A stretch of 64,000 nucleotides of DNA, taken from Hyphomicrobiaceae bacterium. Lineage in GTDB: Bacteria > Pseudomonadota > Alphaproteobacteria > Rhizobiales > Hyphomicrobiaceae. The notes beneath the pieces are model-generated. The model was not told the origin of the DNA. It made no database searches and was given only the letters and a program-made list of their open reading frames with translations. Made by a program: the position numbers and the translations under genes. The stretch's first letter is position 1; each line of letters starts with the position of its first letter. Shown one piece after another: positions 56,771 to 64,000 of the stretch. The stretch is from assembly GCA_020638035.1 (NCBI GenBank), contig JACKJI010000003.1, positions 186,001 through 250,000 of the forward strand, read 5' to 3'.

Positions 56771-57267
56771 CATTTGCGTTGGTCTCCAGGCCGTGCGCGG
56801 TGGCAAAGATCGCCGCGCCGTTTCGGACGAATTCACCCGCCTCGCAGGTCCCTCGGTTCGGATCCCTCGAGCGGGCGCGTCTCCCTTGGACGTTGCGCTT
56901 CTTTTTCGGTCACCGCTCTTTGCTGGCGGTTTCGTCAAGTCGCCCATGCGCAGGGAATGTTTCGCGCCCCTGTCTTCGAGCCTGCCGCTCCCTAGCACCG
57001 CTCATCATGCAGTGTCCATCCAGCCGATCAGCCCACGACGTGAGCGGGTGCGGCTGGGCTGGGGGCCGCCAGCCGACGTGTAGCCGCGTAGGGCCTGACG
57101 GGCGACGTTCGCTCGGTGGGTTGGTTAACCCGTGACCGCCGCTGGCTGGCACCGTGCACGCGGTGCTAACAGGTCGGGAAAATGCAGGTGAATGTGCAAC
57201 TTGACGGCTTCATTCCGTAGCGGGCCCGCCTGTCCACGGCGGCCGTGTAAGGGGCAGCGCGATGTGC
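56771..57267. other. Intergenic region between the P450 and purN
   Basis: About 500 bases, upstream of the P450 gene (minus strand) and downstream of purN. It is less AT-rich than other promoter regions here. Imperfect GGCCGTG/CACGGCC arms lie at 57241-57275, overlapping the purN stop. No gene recognised. Confidence 0.4.
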
Positions 57268-57924
57268 TCACGGCCGCAGTGGCGGACTGAACAGGGCCGC
57301 AGGAGTATCTGTCGGCGGAGCAAAGCGGATGTCCTCGCCGCTCACCCGCACCGCACCCGAGGCAACGAGCCGCAGGGCGTGCGGATAGAGCCGGTGCTCG
57401 GCCTCCAGCACCCGTGCGCCGAGCGTGTCAGGTGTGTCCCCTGGCATCACCGCCACGGCTGCCTGCGCCACGATCGGCCCGGTATCCATCTCCAGCCGCA
57501 CGAAGTGGACGGTGCAGCCGTGGATGCGCACTCCCTCCCGCAGCGCCCGCTCGTGTGTGTCGAGTCCGGGAAAGGACGGCAGCAGCGAGGGATGGATGTT
57601 GAGCTGCCGGTTCTTCCAGCGGTCGACGAAACCGCCCGTCAACATGCGCATGAAGCCGGCATTACAGATGAGATCGACGCCGGCGTCGAGCAGCGCCTGA
57701 TGCATCTTGGCCTCGAAGGCCATGCGCGTGGCGTAGTCCTTGTGGTCGATGACGACGGTCTGGATACCGGCCTTCGCGGCGACGGCAAGGCCGCCCGCTG
57801 CCGGCCGGTTGGAGATGACGGTGACGATCTCAGCCGGATAGTCGCTCGCTTCCGCAGCCTTGATGAGCGAGGCCATGTTGGAGCCGCGTCCCGAGATCAG
57901 AATACCGACGCGCGTCTTTGCCAT
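57268..57924 (-). CDS. purN: Phosphoribosylglycinamide formyltransferase
   Basis: A 218-residue folate-dependent GAR transformylase, the third step of de novo purine synthesis. It opens TRVGILISGRGSNMASLIKA. The formyltransferase motif is LNIHPSLLPSFPGLDTHE, with catalytic Asn and His, and the Asp is in MDTGPIVAQAAV. It lies directly downstream of purM on the same strand, 42 bases apart, as a purMN operon. Intact, in contrast to purM. Confidence 0.97.
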   Translation of the reverse strand: MAKTRVGILISGRGSNMASLIKAAEASDYPAEIVTVISNRPAAGGLAVAAKAGIQTVVIDHKDYATRMAFEAKMHQALLDAGVDLICNAGFMRMLTGGFVDRWKNRQLNIHPSLLPSFPGLDTHERALREGVRIHGCTVHFVRLEMDTGPIVAQAAVAVMPGDTPDTLGARVLEAEHRLYPHALRLVASGAVRVSGEDIRFAPPTDTPAALFSPPLRP

Positions 57925-57966
57925 GTCTCGTGTTCCCGCCTTCAGTGCGCCTGCTTTTGCCCCGCA

Positions 57967-59102
57967 TTACGCCAGCGCGAGGCGTCCCTGGTACGTCACG
58001 GCCCAGGCGTCGCCTCGTCCCTTGGCGTCGAGCGCTCTCCGCCCGGGGGATGACCCGCCGAGCACTGTCGGAGCTTCACCCGCCGCCCGCAGCGCCGCCG
58101 TGACCTCGTCCGCGCGCGCCTGCGTCAGCCACGACGACCATGCCGATACCGCAGTTGAAGGTACGCAGCATTTCGGCGGCATCAAGCCGCCCGGTTCGCC
58201 GCCAGCCAGCCGAACACAGGCGGCACCTGATCGCGCGTCGAGATCGACGGGCGCTCCCACCGCCGACGGGCAGCACGCGCGGCAGATTTTCCGACAAACC
58301 TCCGCCGGTGATATGGGACAGCGCCTTGATGGCCTGCCGCCGGGTCCGCCGCCGCCTGTCGCGCGCAAGGCGGCCAGCAGCGGCTTGACGTAGATGCGGG
58401 TCGGTTCCAGCACGGCCGCGGCGAGCGTCTGGTTGCCCTCGAAGGGCGCCGCATCGTGCCAGCCGAGTTTCAGGCTTCCTTCACCAGCCGCGCACCAGCG
58501 AATAACCGTTCGAATGCACGCCCGACGAGGGCAATCCGATCAGAACGTCGCCCACCACGATGTCGCCACGTGGCAGAAGGTGTCTCCGCGTTCAGCCGCC
58601 CGACGGCAAATCCGGCCAGATCGTAGTCGCCCGGCTGGTACATGCCGGGCATTTCTGCTGTCTCGCCACCGATCAGCGCGGCCCCGGCCATCCGGCAGCC
58701 GTCGGCAATGCCTTTGACAACCGCCTGGGCAACCCCGACGTCGAGTGTTCCGCACGCGAAATAATCGAGGAAGAACAGGGGCTCGGCAGCCTGTACCACG
58801 AGATCGTTGACGCACATGGCGACGAGGTCGATTCCGATCGTGTCGTGCAGTCCGGTGTCGATGGCAATCTTGAGCTTTGTGCCGACACCATCGTTGGCGG
58901 CCACCAGTATGGGATCACGGAACCCGGCGGCTTTGAGATCGAACAGCCCGCCGAAACCGCCGAGATCCGCGTCCGCACCCGGCCGTCGCGTCGCCTTGAC
59001 GAGCGGCTTGATCGCCTGCACGAGCGCATTGCCGGCGTCGATGTCGACACCGGCCTGGCGGTAGGTGATGGGCGCCGCTGGCGGCTTCTCATTCTCGGCC
59101 AT
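57967..59102 (-). pseudogene. purM: AIR synthase (purM), interrupted by about ten apparent frame changes
   Basis: Phosphoribosylformylglycinamidine cyclo-ligase makes AIR in purine synthesis. The 5' half, from ATG 59102 to about 58605, is intact: YRQAGVDIDAGNALVQAIKP, ANDGVGTKLK and GGETAEMPGMY. Past VG at about 58600 the frame jumps repeatedly, but the expected peptides survive in turn: ERGDT, LLPRGDIVVGDVLIGLPSSG, LKLGWHDAAPFEGNQT, IYVKPLLAALRATGG, KALSHITGGGLSENLPRVLP, VPPVFGWLAANR, AAEMLRTFNCGIGMVVV, VIPRAESA, and the final VTYQGRLALA. Preserved peptides between shifts argue for sequence or assembly error over decay. purM is needed for growth without purines unless a second copy exists. 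Confidence 0.85.
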
Positions 59103-59472
59103 TGAGCCTCGGGTGCGTGCGGACGTCGGTTTCAGGCCCTCCCGCCTGGTTTTTCCCGCTGGCGATAGGGCGCCTTGGAGCGCGATTTTTACCCGGAGAA
59201 CCGGGACTGGAGGGAGGTAGCAGGTCGCCCGGAGCCCCGCAACCGAGTGCCGCCCGAGGCGACAGCGTGGCGGTGGACAGTTGTGGTAAGCCTATGGCCG
59301 CAGCACCCCTTTGTCGTCCGCACGTCACCTCGTCCGGCGCCGGCGGGAATGCACCGTCGACCCACCTCTGCCATGATGCGCAGGCACGAGATAAGGTCCG
59401 ATTCGGAGCGAGGGCAGCCTATCTGCTGCGCGGCGGGGTTGGTGCAGAGGTAAGTGGGGGAGGGCACTAGGC
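59103..59472. other. Intergenic region between purM and the DUF2066 gene
   Basis: A 370-base gap between divergent genes, expected to hold the purMN promoter and the promoter of the DUF2066 gene. No PurR-like palindrome or riboswitch-like fold was apparent by eye. Confidence 0.4.
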
Positions 59473-60642
59473 ATGACGATCTCTGAGACCGGCTCGCAGC
59501 GCATAAGGAGCGCGATCCGCCTCGGACCCGGAGTGCGCATGGCCGCAGGGCTGGGATTGGCAGCCCTCTTCGGCGCGTGCATTGCCATATGGGGCACTCC
59601 ACAGGCTCAGGCCCGCGGCGAATCCAGGATTTTCACTGTCGCCAACTATCCGGTGCAGGCCAAAGCCGCCAACGCGGTGGCCGCAAAGGAGCAGGCCATC
59701 GCCGACGGGCAGCGGGCCGCCTTCCGCTCGCTGTTGAAGCGGCTGGTGCCAGTCACCGCCTACTCCCGCCTGAAGACGCTTGGCGAAACCGACCCCCAGA
59801 GCCTCGTCGACGGCTTCGTCGTCCGCTCCGAGCGCAACTCCACGACGGAGTATATCGCCAGCCTCGATTTCGCTTTCCGTCCTGATGCTATTCGCAACCT
59901 GTTGCGCCGCGAGAACCTGCCATTCATCGAGGAACAGGCCCCCGAGGTGGTGCTCATCGCCGCCGTGCGCGAGGGTGGCAAGCTTGCACGCTCTGGCTCA
60001 GTCGCCAAGGCGTGGCTCGACATCTGGAGCGATCTTGACCTGAAGAACACCCTCACCCCGGTGAAACTCGCCGAGGTCAAGCCGTTCGTCCATGACGATA
60101 CGCTCAACCTGCTGGCCACCGGCGACGATAGTGCCAACCGTGTTCTAGGCAACGAATACGGCGGCGAGAACGTTCTGGCCGCCATCGCCGACATTGATCA
60201 GCCGGCCGGCCGCGTCCACATCACGCTCGCCGGTCGGGATGCGCAGGGCTCGTTCAATCTCAAGCGCAGTTACCGCATTTTCGATGGCGACGTCGGCTAT
60301 GCAATGGAGCTTGCCGCGGTAGTCTCGATGGGGATCGTCGAGGGCCGCTGGAAGGCGGTGAAGGCGCAGCGCTATGGCGGCGTCGCGGCCCTTTCGGCGG
60401 GCGGCGAGCCGGTCCGCATGCAGGTCGAGTTCCAGGGGCTGGCGGACTGGAACGCATTGCGCACCCGTTTGCAGGAGACCCCCGGTGTCGGCGAGATTCA
60501 GGTCGATGCCGTCTCCGCCCGTGCCGCCGACATTCAGGTGAGTTTCCCTGGCGGCGGACCGGCGCTTGCTGATGCGCTGGCCGCTCGCGGTCTCTCCCTG
60601 CGGTCGATCGGCGGCAACTGGTTCCTGCGGTCAAGCTTCTGA
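59473..60642 (+). CDS. DUF2066-family exported protein
   Basis: A 389-residue protein with an N-terminal hydrophobic signal (MAAGLGLAALFGACIAIWG, ending QAQARG). The mature part begins IFTVANYPVQAKAANAVAAK, then QRAAFRSLLKRLVPVTAYSR, typical of DUF2066, and extends through ALADALAARGLSLRSIGGNW at the C-terminus. The function is unknown; it is predicted to be periplasmic. The order DUF2066, CDP-alcohol phosphatidyltransferase, AI-2E permease, hdaA, ppk is, as I recall, conserved in Rhizobiales. Confidence 0.9.
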   Translation: MTISETGSQRIRSAIRLGPGVRMAAGLGLAALFGACIAIWGTPQAQARGESRIFTVANYPVQAKAANAVAAKEQAIADGQRAAFRSLLKRLVPVTAYSRLKTLGETDPQSLVDGFVVRSERNSTTEYIASLDFAFRPDAIRNLLRRENLPFIEEQAPEVVLIAAVREGGKLARSGSVAKAWLDIWSDLDLKNTLTPVKLAEVKPFVHDDTLNLLATGDDSANRVLGNEYGGENVLAAIADIDQPAGRVHITLAGRDAQGSFNLKRSYRIFDGDVGYAMELAAVVSMGIVEGRWKAVKAQRYGGVAALSAGGEPVRMQVEFQGLADWNALRTRLQETPGVGEIQVDAVSARAADIQVSFPGGGPALADALAARGLSLRSIGGNWFLRSSF

Positions 60643-60947
60643 AGCGAACCCCGCTGGCTGGCGGCCGGCCCGGTCAAGTCGTGGGATGCCACCAAATCAG
60701 GAGGCCCGACCTGCGACACGGTGAGTCACGGAGAACGGCCTCCCTCCCCATGGCACACCGCCGCTTGCGCCCGTTCGCCCGATTTGCAAGCTTGCGCCGT
60801 TGCAAGCCGATCCGGTCTTGTCCTGGCGCGGCGTCAGCGTCGTCTTGTGCGGGATGCGGCCCTGGCTGGTGATACCGCCCGTGCGGATGGGCGCAAGCAA
60901 ACTTGGCGGAAAGGACGGAAGGTCGGGGTGAACGAGAATGGTTCGGG
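60643..60947. other. Intergenic region before the phosphatidyltransferase
   Basis: About 305 bases. If the next gene starts at TTG 60903 the gap shrinks to 260 bases. No gene, hairpin or repeat recognised. Confidence 0.4.
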
Positions 60948-61511
60948 GTGCAGGTGGCTAACCTTCCCAATCTGATCACGCTGGGCCGGGTCATCCTGGT
61001 GCCGTTCGTCTTCTGGCTGGTGCTCAACGGCCAGATGCAGCCGGCTTTCGTCCTATTTCTGCTCGCCGGCATCTCTGATGGCGTCGACGGCTATCTGGCA
61101 AAGCGTTTTGGCTGGACGACCGAGCTTGGCGCCTATCTCGATCCGCTCGCCGACAAGCTGCTTCTTGTGTGCATATTCATCGCGTTGGGCGTCGGCGGGC
61201 TGCTGCCGTCCTGGCTGATCATCGCCGTGGTGACGCGCGACGTGCTGATTGTCATCGGCGTCGTGCTGACCTGGATGCTCGCGAACCCAGTCAACATCCA
61301 TCCGCTCGTGGTGTCGAAATTCAACACCGTTTCACAGATAGGGCTGGCGGCCGTGGTCCTTGCCGACGAGGCATTCAGGCTCGGCCTCGATCCACTGCGC
61401 GGGGTGCTGATCTGGGTGACGGCTGCCTTGATCGTGGCCTCGCTCGCGGCCTACTCCCGTGCCTGGTTTCTCCACATGACGGGTTATGAGTCCGGCGCTC
61501 CTCCGGGTTAG
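60948..61511 (+). CDS. CDP-alcohol phosphatidyltransferase family protein
   Basis: A 187-residue membrane enzyme of phospholipid synthesis that displaces CMP from a CDP-diacylglycerol-like donor. The full catalytic motif is visible: Asp44, Asp47-Gly48, Ala51-Lys52-Arg53, Gly61, Asp65 and Asp69 in GAYLDPLADK. Five or six hydrophobic helices surround it. It resembles PgsA (phosphatidylglycerophosphate synthase) but the acceptor cannot be told from sequence. The start is uncertain: GTG 60948 or 60954, or TTG 60903; I chose 60948 because ANLPNLITLGR begins the family fold. Confidence 0.9.
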   Translation: MQVANLPNLITLGRVILVPFVFWLVLNGQMQPAFVLFLLAGISDGVDGYLAKRFGWTTELGAYLDPLADKLLLVCIFIALGVGGLLPSWLIIAVVTRDVLIVIGVVLTWMLANPVNIHPLVVSKFNTVSQIGLAAVVLADEAFRLGLDPLRGVLIWVTAALIVASLAAYSRAWFLHMTGYESGAPPG

Positions 61512-61631
61512 GCTCTTGGATCAGCAGACTGGACACGTCCAGAAGAGTCCGCCGCCTTAACCTGCGGCGTGTCACAAGGATCCCGTACCCTGCGGGGGGC
61601 AACGGGGCCGCGGCATGAAGGGGAGTGACCA

Positions 61632-62747
61632 ATGCGAGCCGAGCGTCAGGTACTGTTCTGGATGAGTGCCGCTCTGGTGCTCGTGCTGCTCATCGGGCTT
61701 TTGAAGGATATCCTGTTGCCATTCGTGGCCGGGATGGTGATTGCCTATTTTCTCAATCCGCTGGCCGGTGCACTTGAGCGGCTCGGCCTGTCGCGGATGT
61801 GGGCCTCGGTTCTGATCCTGCTGATAGCGATCATCACCTTCGCGGCAGTCCTGATCTTCGTCGTTCCTCTGCTTGCCTCGCAGGCCCAGCAGCTCGCTCT
61901 GGCCCTCCCCGATGAGCTGGAGCGTCTGAAGGGCATCCTCGAAACCTGGGCACGCGAGCGCCTGGGCACGCGCTATCCGGCCTTCGAGTCGGCCTTGACG
62001 CAGGGGCTCGAAGGCGTGTCGCAGAATTGGGCGGCGATCGCCGGCTGGATTGCATCCTCGCTGTGGGACCAGAGCCGCACGGTGGTCAACTTCGTCTCGC
62101 TTCTGCTCGTCACGCCACTCGTCGTCTTCTACATGCTGCTCGACTGGGACCCGATGCTGGAGAAGATCAACGGCTGGTTGCCACGTGCGCACGCCCCTGC
62201 GGTTCGCCAGCTTGCCAGCGATGTGAACGACGCGGTCTCTGCTTTCATTCGCGGCCAGGGCACGGTCTGCATGGTGCTGGGCGCCCTCTACGCGGCGGGC
62301 CTGACGGCGGTCGGTCTCAAGTACGGCCTGCTGATCGGCATCATGACCGGCGTCTTGACCTTCATTCCTTTCGTCGGCTGGGCGCTGGGCACCATTACGG
62401 CGACGACGCTCGCGGTGATCCAGTTCTGGCCCGACGTCGTTCCCGTCGCCATGGTGGTCGGCGTCTTTCTCGCCGGGCAGGCGTTTGATGCCGGCTTTCT
62501 GTCGCCCAACATCGTCGGTTCCAAGATCGGCCTGCACCCCGTCTGGTTGATCTTTGCGTTGTTCGTATTCTCCTATCTGTTTGGCTTCGTCGGCGTCCTC
62601 GTCGCGGTGCCGGTTGCCGCTGCCATCGGCGTGCTCGTCCGTTTCGCGCTGAAGGTCTATCTGGCCAGCCCTTATTACGGTGACGAAGTAGGTGCGACGG
62701 GCGCTGCCGCTGTGGCCAAGAGAACGGGAGATGATCGGCGCGCATGA
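61632..62747 (+). CDS. AI-2E family permease (PerM-like)
   Basis: A 371-residue integral membrane protein with about seven or eight helices. The opening (ALVLVLLIGLLKDILLPFVA) and FLNPLAGALERLGLSR fit the AI-2E/PerM family. Later segments FIPFVGWALGTITATTLAVI and FLSPNIVGSKIGLHPVWLIF are its most conserved part. Members transport various small molecules or ions; the name does not prove autoinducer export. Its stop overlaps the hdaA start (ATGA). Confidence 0.92.
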   Translation: MRAERQVLFWMSAALVLVLLIGLLKDILLPFVAGMVIAYFLNPLAGALERLGLSRMWASVLILLIAIITFAAVLIFVVPLLASQAQQLALALPDELERLKGILETWARERLGTRYPAFESALTQGLEGVSQNWAAIAGWIASSLWDQSRTVVNFVSLLLVTPLVVFYMLLDWDPMLEKINGWLPRAHAPAVRQLASDVNDAVSAFIRGQGTVCMVLGALYAAGLTAVGLKYGLLIGIMTGVLTFIPFVGWALGTITATTLAVIQFWPDVVPVAMVVGVFLAGQAFDAGFLSPNIVGSKIGLHPVWLIFALFVFSYLFGFVGVLVAVPVAAAIGVLVRFALKVYLASPYYGDEVGATGAAAVAKRTGDDRRA

Positions 62748-63499
62748 CTTCGACGCCTCCGCGACAACTGGTGCTCGACTTGCCGCTGCGCTCGGCCAGC
62801 GGCATCGAGGACTTTTTCGTCTCGCTCTCGAACCGGGCTGCCGTCGAGCTGATCGACAGTTGGCCGCACTGGCCGCACTGGGCGGCTCTCGTCGTCGGTC
62901 CTGAGGGCTCGGGCAAGTCGCATCTGGGTCATGTCTGGCAGACCGCCTCGGGTGCTGCCGTGCTCGCCGCTTCCGCGCTCGATGAGACGGCGCTCGACCG
63001 GCTCCGGCAGGACCGCGCATTGCTGATCGAGGATATCGACCGCGGTATTGCTGATGATCGCTTGCTGTTCCACCTCCTAAATCTGGCCCGCGAGCACAAG
63101 TTGACCATCCTCATGACGGCGCGTCGCCCGCCCGGCGAACTCGACATTGCCTTGCCCGACCTGCGCTCCCGGCTGCGCGCGGTGCCGCTCATTCCGATTG
63201 ATCCGCCCGACGAGCCGCTGATCAAGGCGGTGCTGGTCAAGCTGTTTGCGGATCGTCAACTTTCCGTTGAGCCGCATGTGGTCAATTTCATCGCCCTGCG
63301 GCTGGAGCGTTCGATGGCGGCCGTAAACGCCATCGTCGAGCGTCTCGACCGCGAGGCATTGGCGACGCGGCGCCGGGTGACGCGGGCGCTTGCGGCCGAC
63401 GTGCTCGACGTCGGCGCCGTTGAGGACGACGAGCTGGCGATTGGATCCGGCGATGGCGCCGGCGAGGATCTCGGCACGAGAAGGAAGACCGCCGAATGA
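62744..63499 (+). CDS. hdaA: DnaA-like regulatory ATPase, HdaA homologue
   Basis: A 251-residue protein related to the AAA+ part of DnaA. A sliding-clamp binding motif QLVLDLP lies at 8-14, matching Hda/HdaA. Walker A is GPEGSGKSHL (52-61) and Walker B is ALLIEDID. The arginine-finger region includes DLRSRLRAVPLIPIDPPDEP. There is no DnaA-type DNA-binding C-terminus. HdaA with the clamp stimulates ATP hydrolysis by DnaA and so limits replication initiation. The start overlaps the AI-2E gene. The tail past about 225 is acidic and variable. Confidence 0.9.
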   Translation: MTSTPPRQLVLDLPLRSASGIEDFFVSLSNRAAVELIDSWPHWPHWAALVVGPEGSGKSHLGHVWQTASGAAVLAASALDETALDRLRQDRALLIEDIDRGIADDRLLFHLLNLAREHKLTILMTARRPPGELDIALPDLRSRLRAVPLIPIDPPDEPLIKAVLVKLFADRQLSVEPHVVNFIALRLERSMAAVNAIVERLDREALATRRRVTRALAADVLDVGAVEDDELAIGSGDGAGEDLGTRRKTAE

Positions 63500-63551
63500 G
63501 ACCCGTTGCCGACCCATTGGTGGTGGCCGAGAAGCCGCCAAAGGACAGCCG

Positions 63552-64000
63552 ATGACCAGCGCCAAGTCGAAGAAATCCGCCAGCGTGGCCAAGTCGACGC
63601 CCCGCCCGCGCGCCATCAGCGCGACCCTTCCGCCATCTGGCCCGGAGCGCTACTACAACCGAGAGCTGTCCTGGCTCCAGTTCAACAAGCGCGTGCTCGA
63701 GGAAGCAGCGAACGCCAGTCACCCACTGCTGGAGCGGCTGCGCTTCCTCGCCATTGCGGCGAGCAATCTCGACGAGTTCTACATGGTGCGCGCGGCTGGC
63801 ATCTTCGGTCAGCTCGCCGCTGGCGTCACGACGCCATCCCAGGACGGCTTGTCGCCGGCCCAGCAGCTCTCTGCCATCAACCGCTTCGTTTCCGGTCTCG
63901 TTGCCGACAAGCAGAAGATCTGGGAGGCGCTGCTCGCCGAGCTGGAGGAGGCCGGCGTCACACTCGTTCGCGAAAGTGAGCTGACGCGCGCCGACCGCGC
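63552..64000 (+). CDS. ppk: Polyphosphate kinase, 3' end cut by the window
   Basis: The first 149 residues of Ppk1, which polymerises the gamma phosphate of ATP into polyphosphate. After a 30-residue Lys/Ser-rich leader come the family N-terminal motifs RYYNRELSWLQFNKRVLEEA and ERLRFLAIAASNLDEFYMVR. The frame stays open to the last base of the window. The start ATG 63552 follows AAAGGACAGCCG. The histidines that become phosphorylated lie downstream, outside the window. Confidence 0.95.
   Translation, partial: MTSAKSKKSASVAKSTPRPRAISATLPPSGPERYYNRELSWLQFNKRVLEEAANASHPLLERLRFLAIAASNLDEFYMVRAAGIFGQLAAGVTTPSQDGLSPAQQLSAINRFVSGLVADKQKIWEALLAELEEAGVTLVRESELTRADR

Noticed and set aside
57967..59102. 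purM as a genuine pseudogene
   Set aside because: Not fully rejected, but peptides between the shifts are intact and the damage is confined to 640 bases, so sequence error is favoured.
61572..63020. A 482-codon minus-strand open frame across the AI-2E and hdaA genes
   Set aside because: Antisense shadow; both plus-strand genes have clear family motifs and coupled starts.

Overview
The window looks like chromosomal DNA of a GC-rich alphaproteobacterium of the Rhizobiales, probably near Hyphomicrobiaceae. That is an inference from protein similarity and from gene order such as purMN, DUF2066, phosphatidyltransferase, AI-2E permease, hdaA, ppk. I found no tRNA or rRNA gene, no CRISPR array, no insertion sequence and no prophage.

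Region 1 (1-13.0 kb) is a surface-protein and secretion locus. It holds the end of a HlyD-type adaptor, possibly the adaptor half of an M50 protease-HlyD fusion. Next come a 3115-residue adhesin with an LEPR-type N-terminal motif, a DUF4347 domain and many Ig/cadherin-like repeats, then a TolC-family outer-membrane lipoprotein and a small membrane protein. No ABC ATPase is seen on this side of the window edge.

Region 2 (13.4-17.7 kb) is an uptake [NiFe]-hydrogenase operon, hupS-hupL-hupE-hupC. It has a textbook sigma-54 promoter and an intrinsic terminator. The small subunit carries both extra cysteines of the O2-tolerant class. No maturation genes are next to it.

Region 3 (17.8-34.1 kb) is mixed: a GT2 and a GT39 glycosyltransferase in divergent orientation, a pabB-pabC fusion, two very small membrane proteins, a large unknown membrane-anchored protein, a sodium:solute symporter, an alpha/beta hydrolase, a DUF2147 protein, a DevCAB-like ABC exporter and a DUF533 protein.

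Region 4 (34.1-49.4 kb) has a TetR-MFP-RND efflux operon on the minus strand with a palindromic candidate operator. It continues with a secreted small protein, a J-domain protein, two small membrane proteins, glyS without an adjacent glyQ, an orphan arsM, a DUF4261 protein, a YHS protein, a gamma-glutamylcyclotransferase-like protein, a hypothetical protein and a glutathione S-transferase.

Region 5 (49.4-64.0 kb) is mostly housekeeping: an ABC-F ATPase, DUF3147, a GYF-domain protein, ndk, a cytochrome P450, purN and purM, DUF2066, a CDP-alcohol phosphatidyltransferase, an AI-2E permease, hdaA and the start of ppk. The 3' half of purM is broken by about ten frame changes although its protein motifs survive in alternating frames, which points to sequence error more than to decay.
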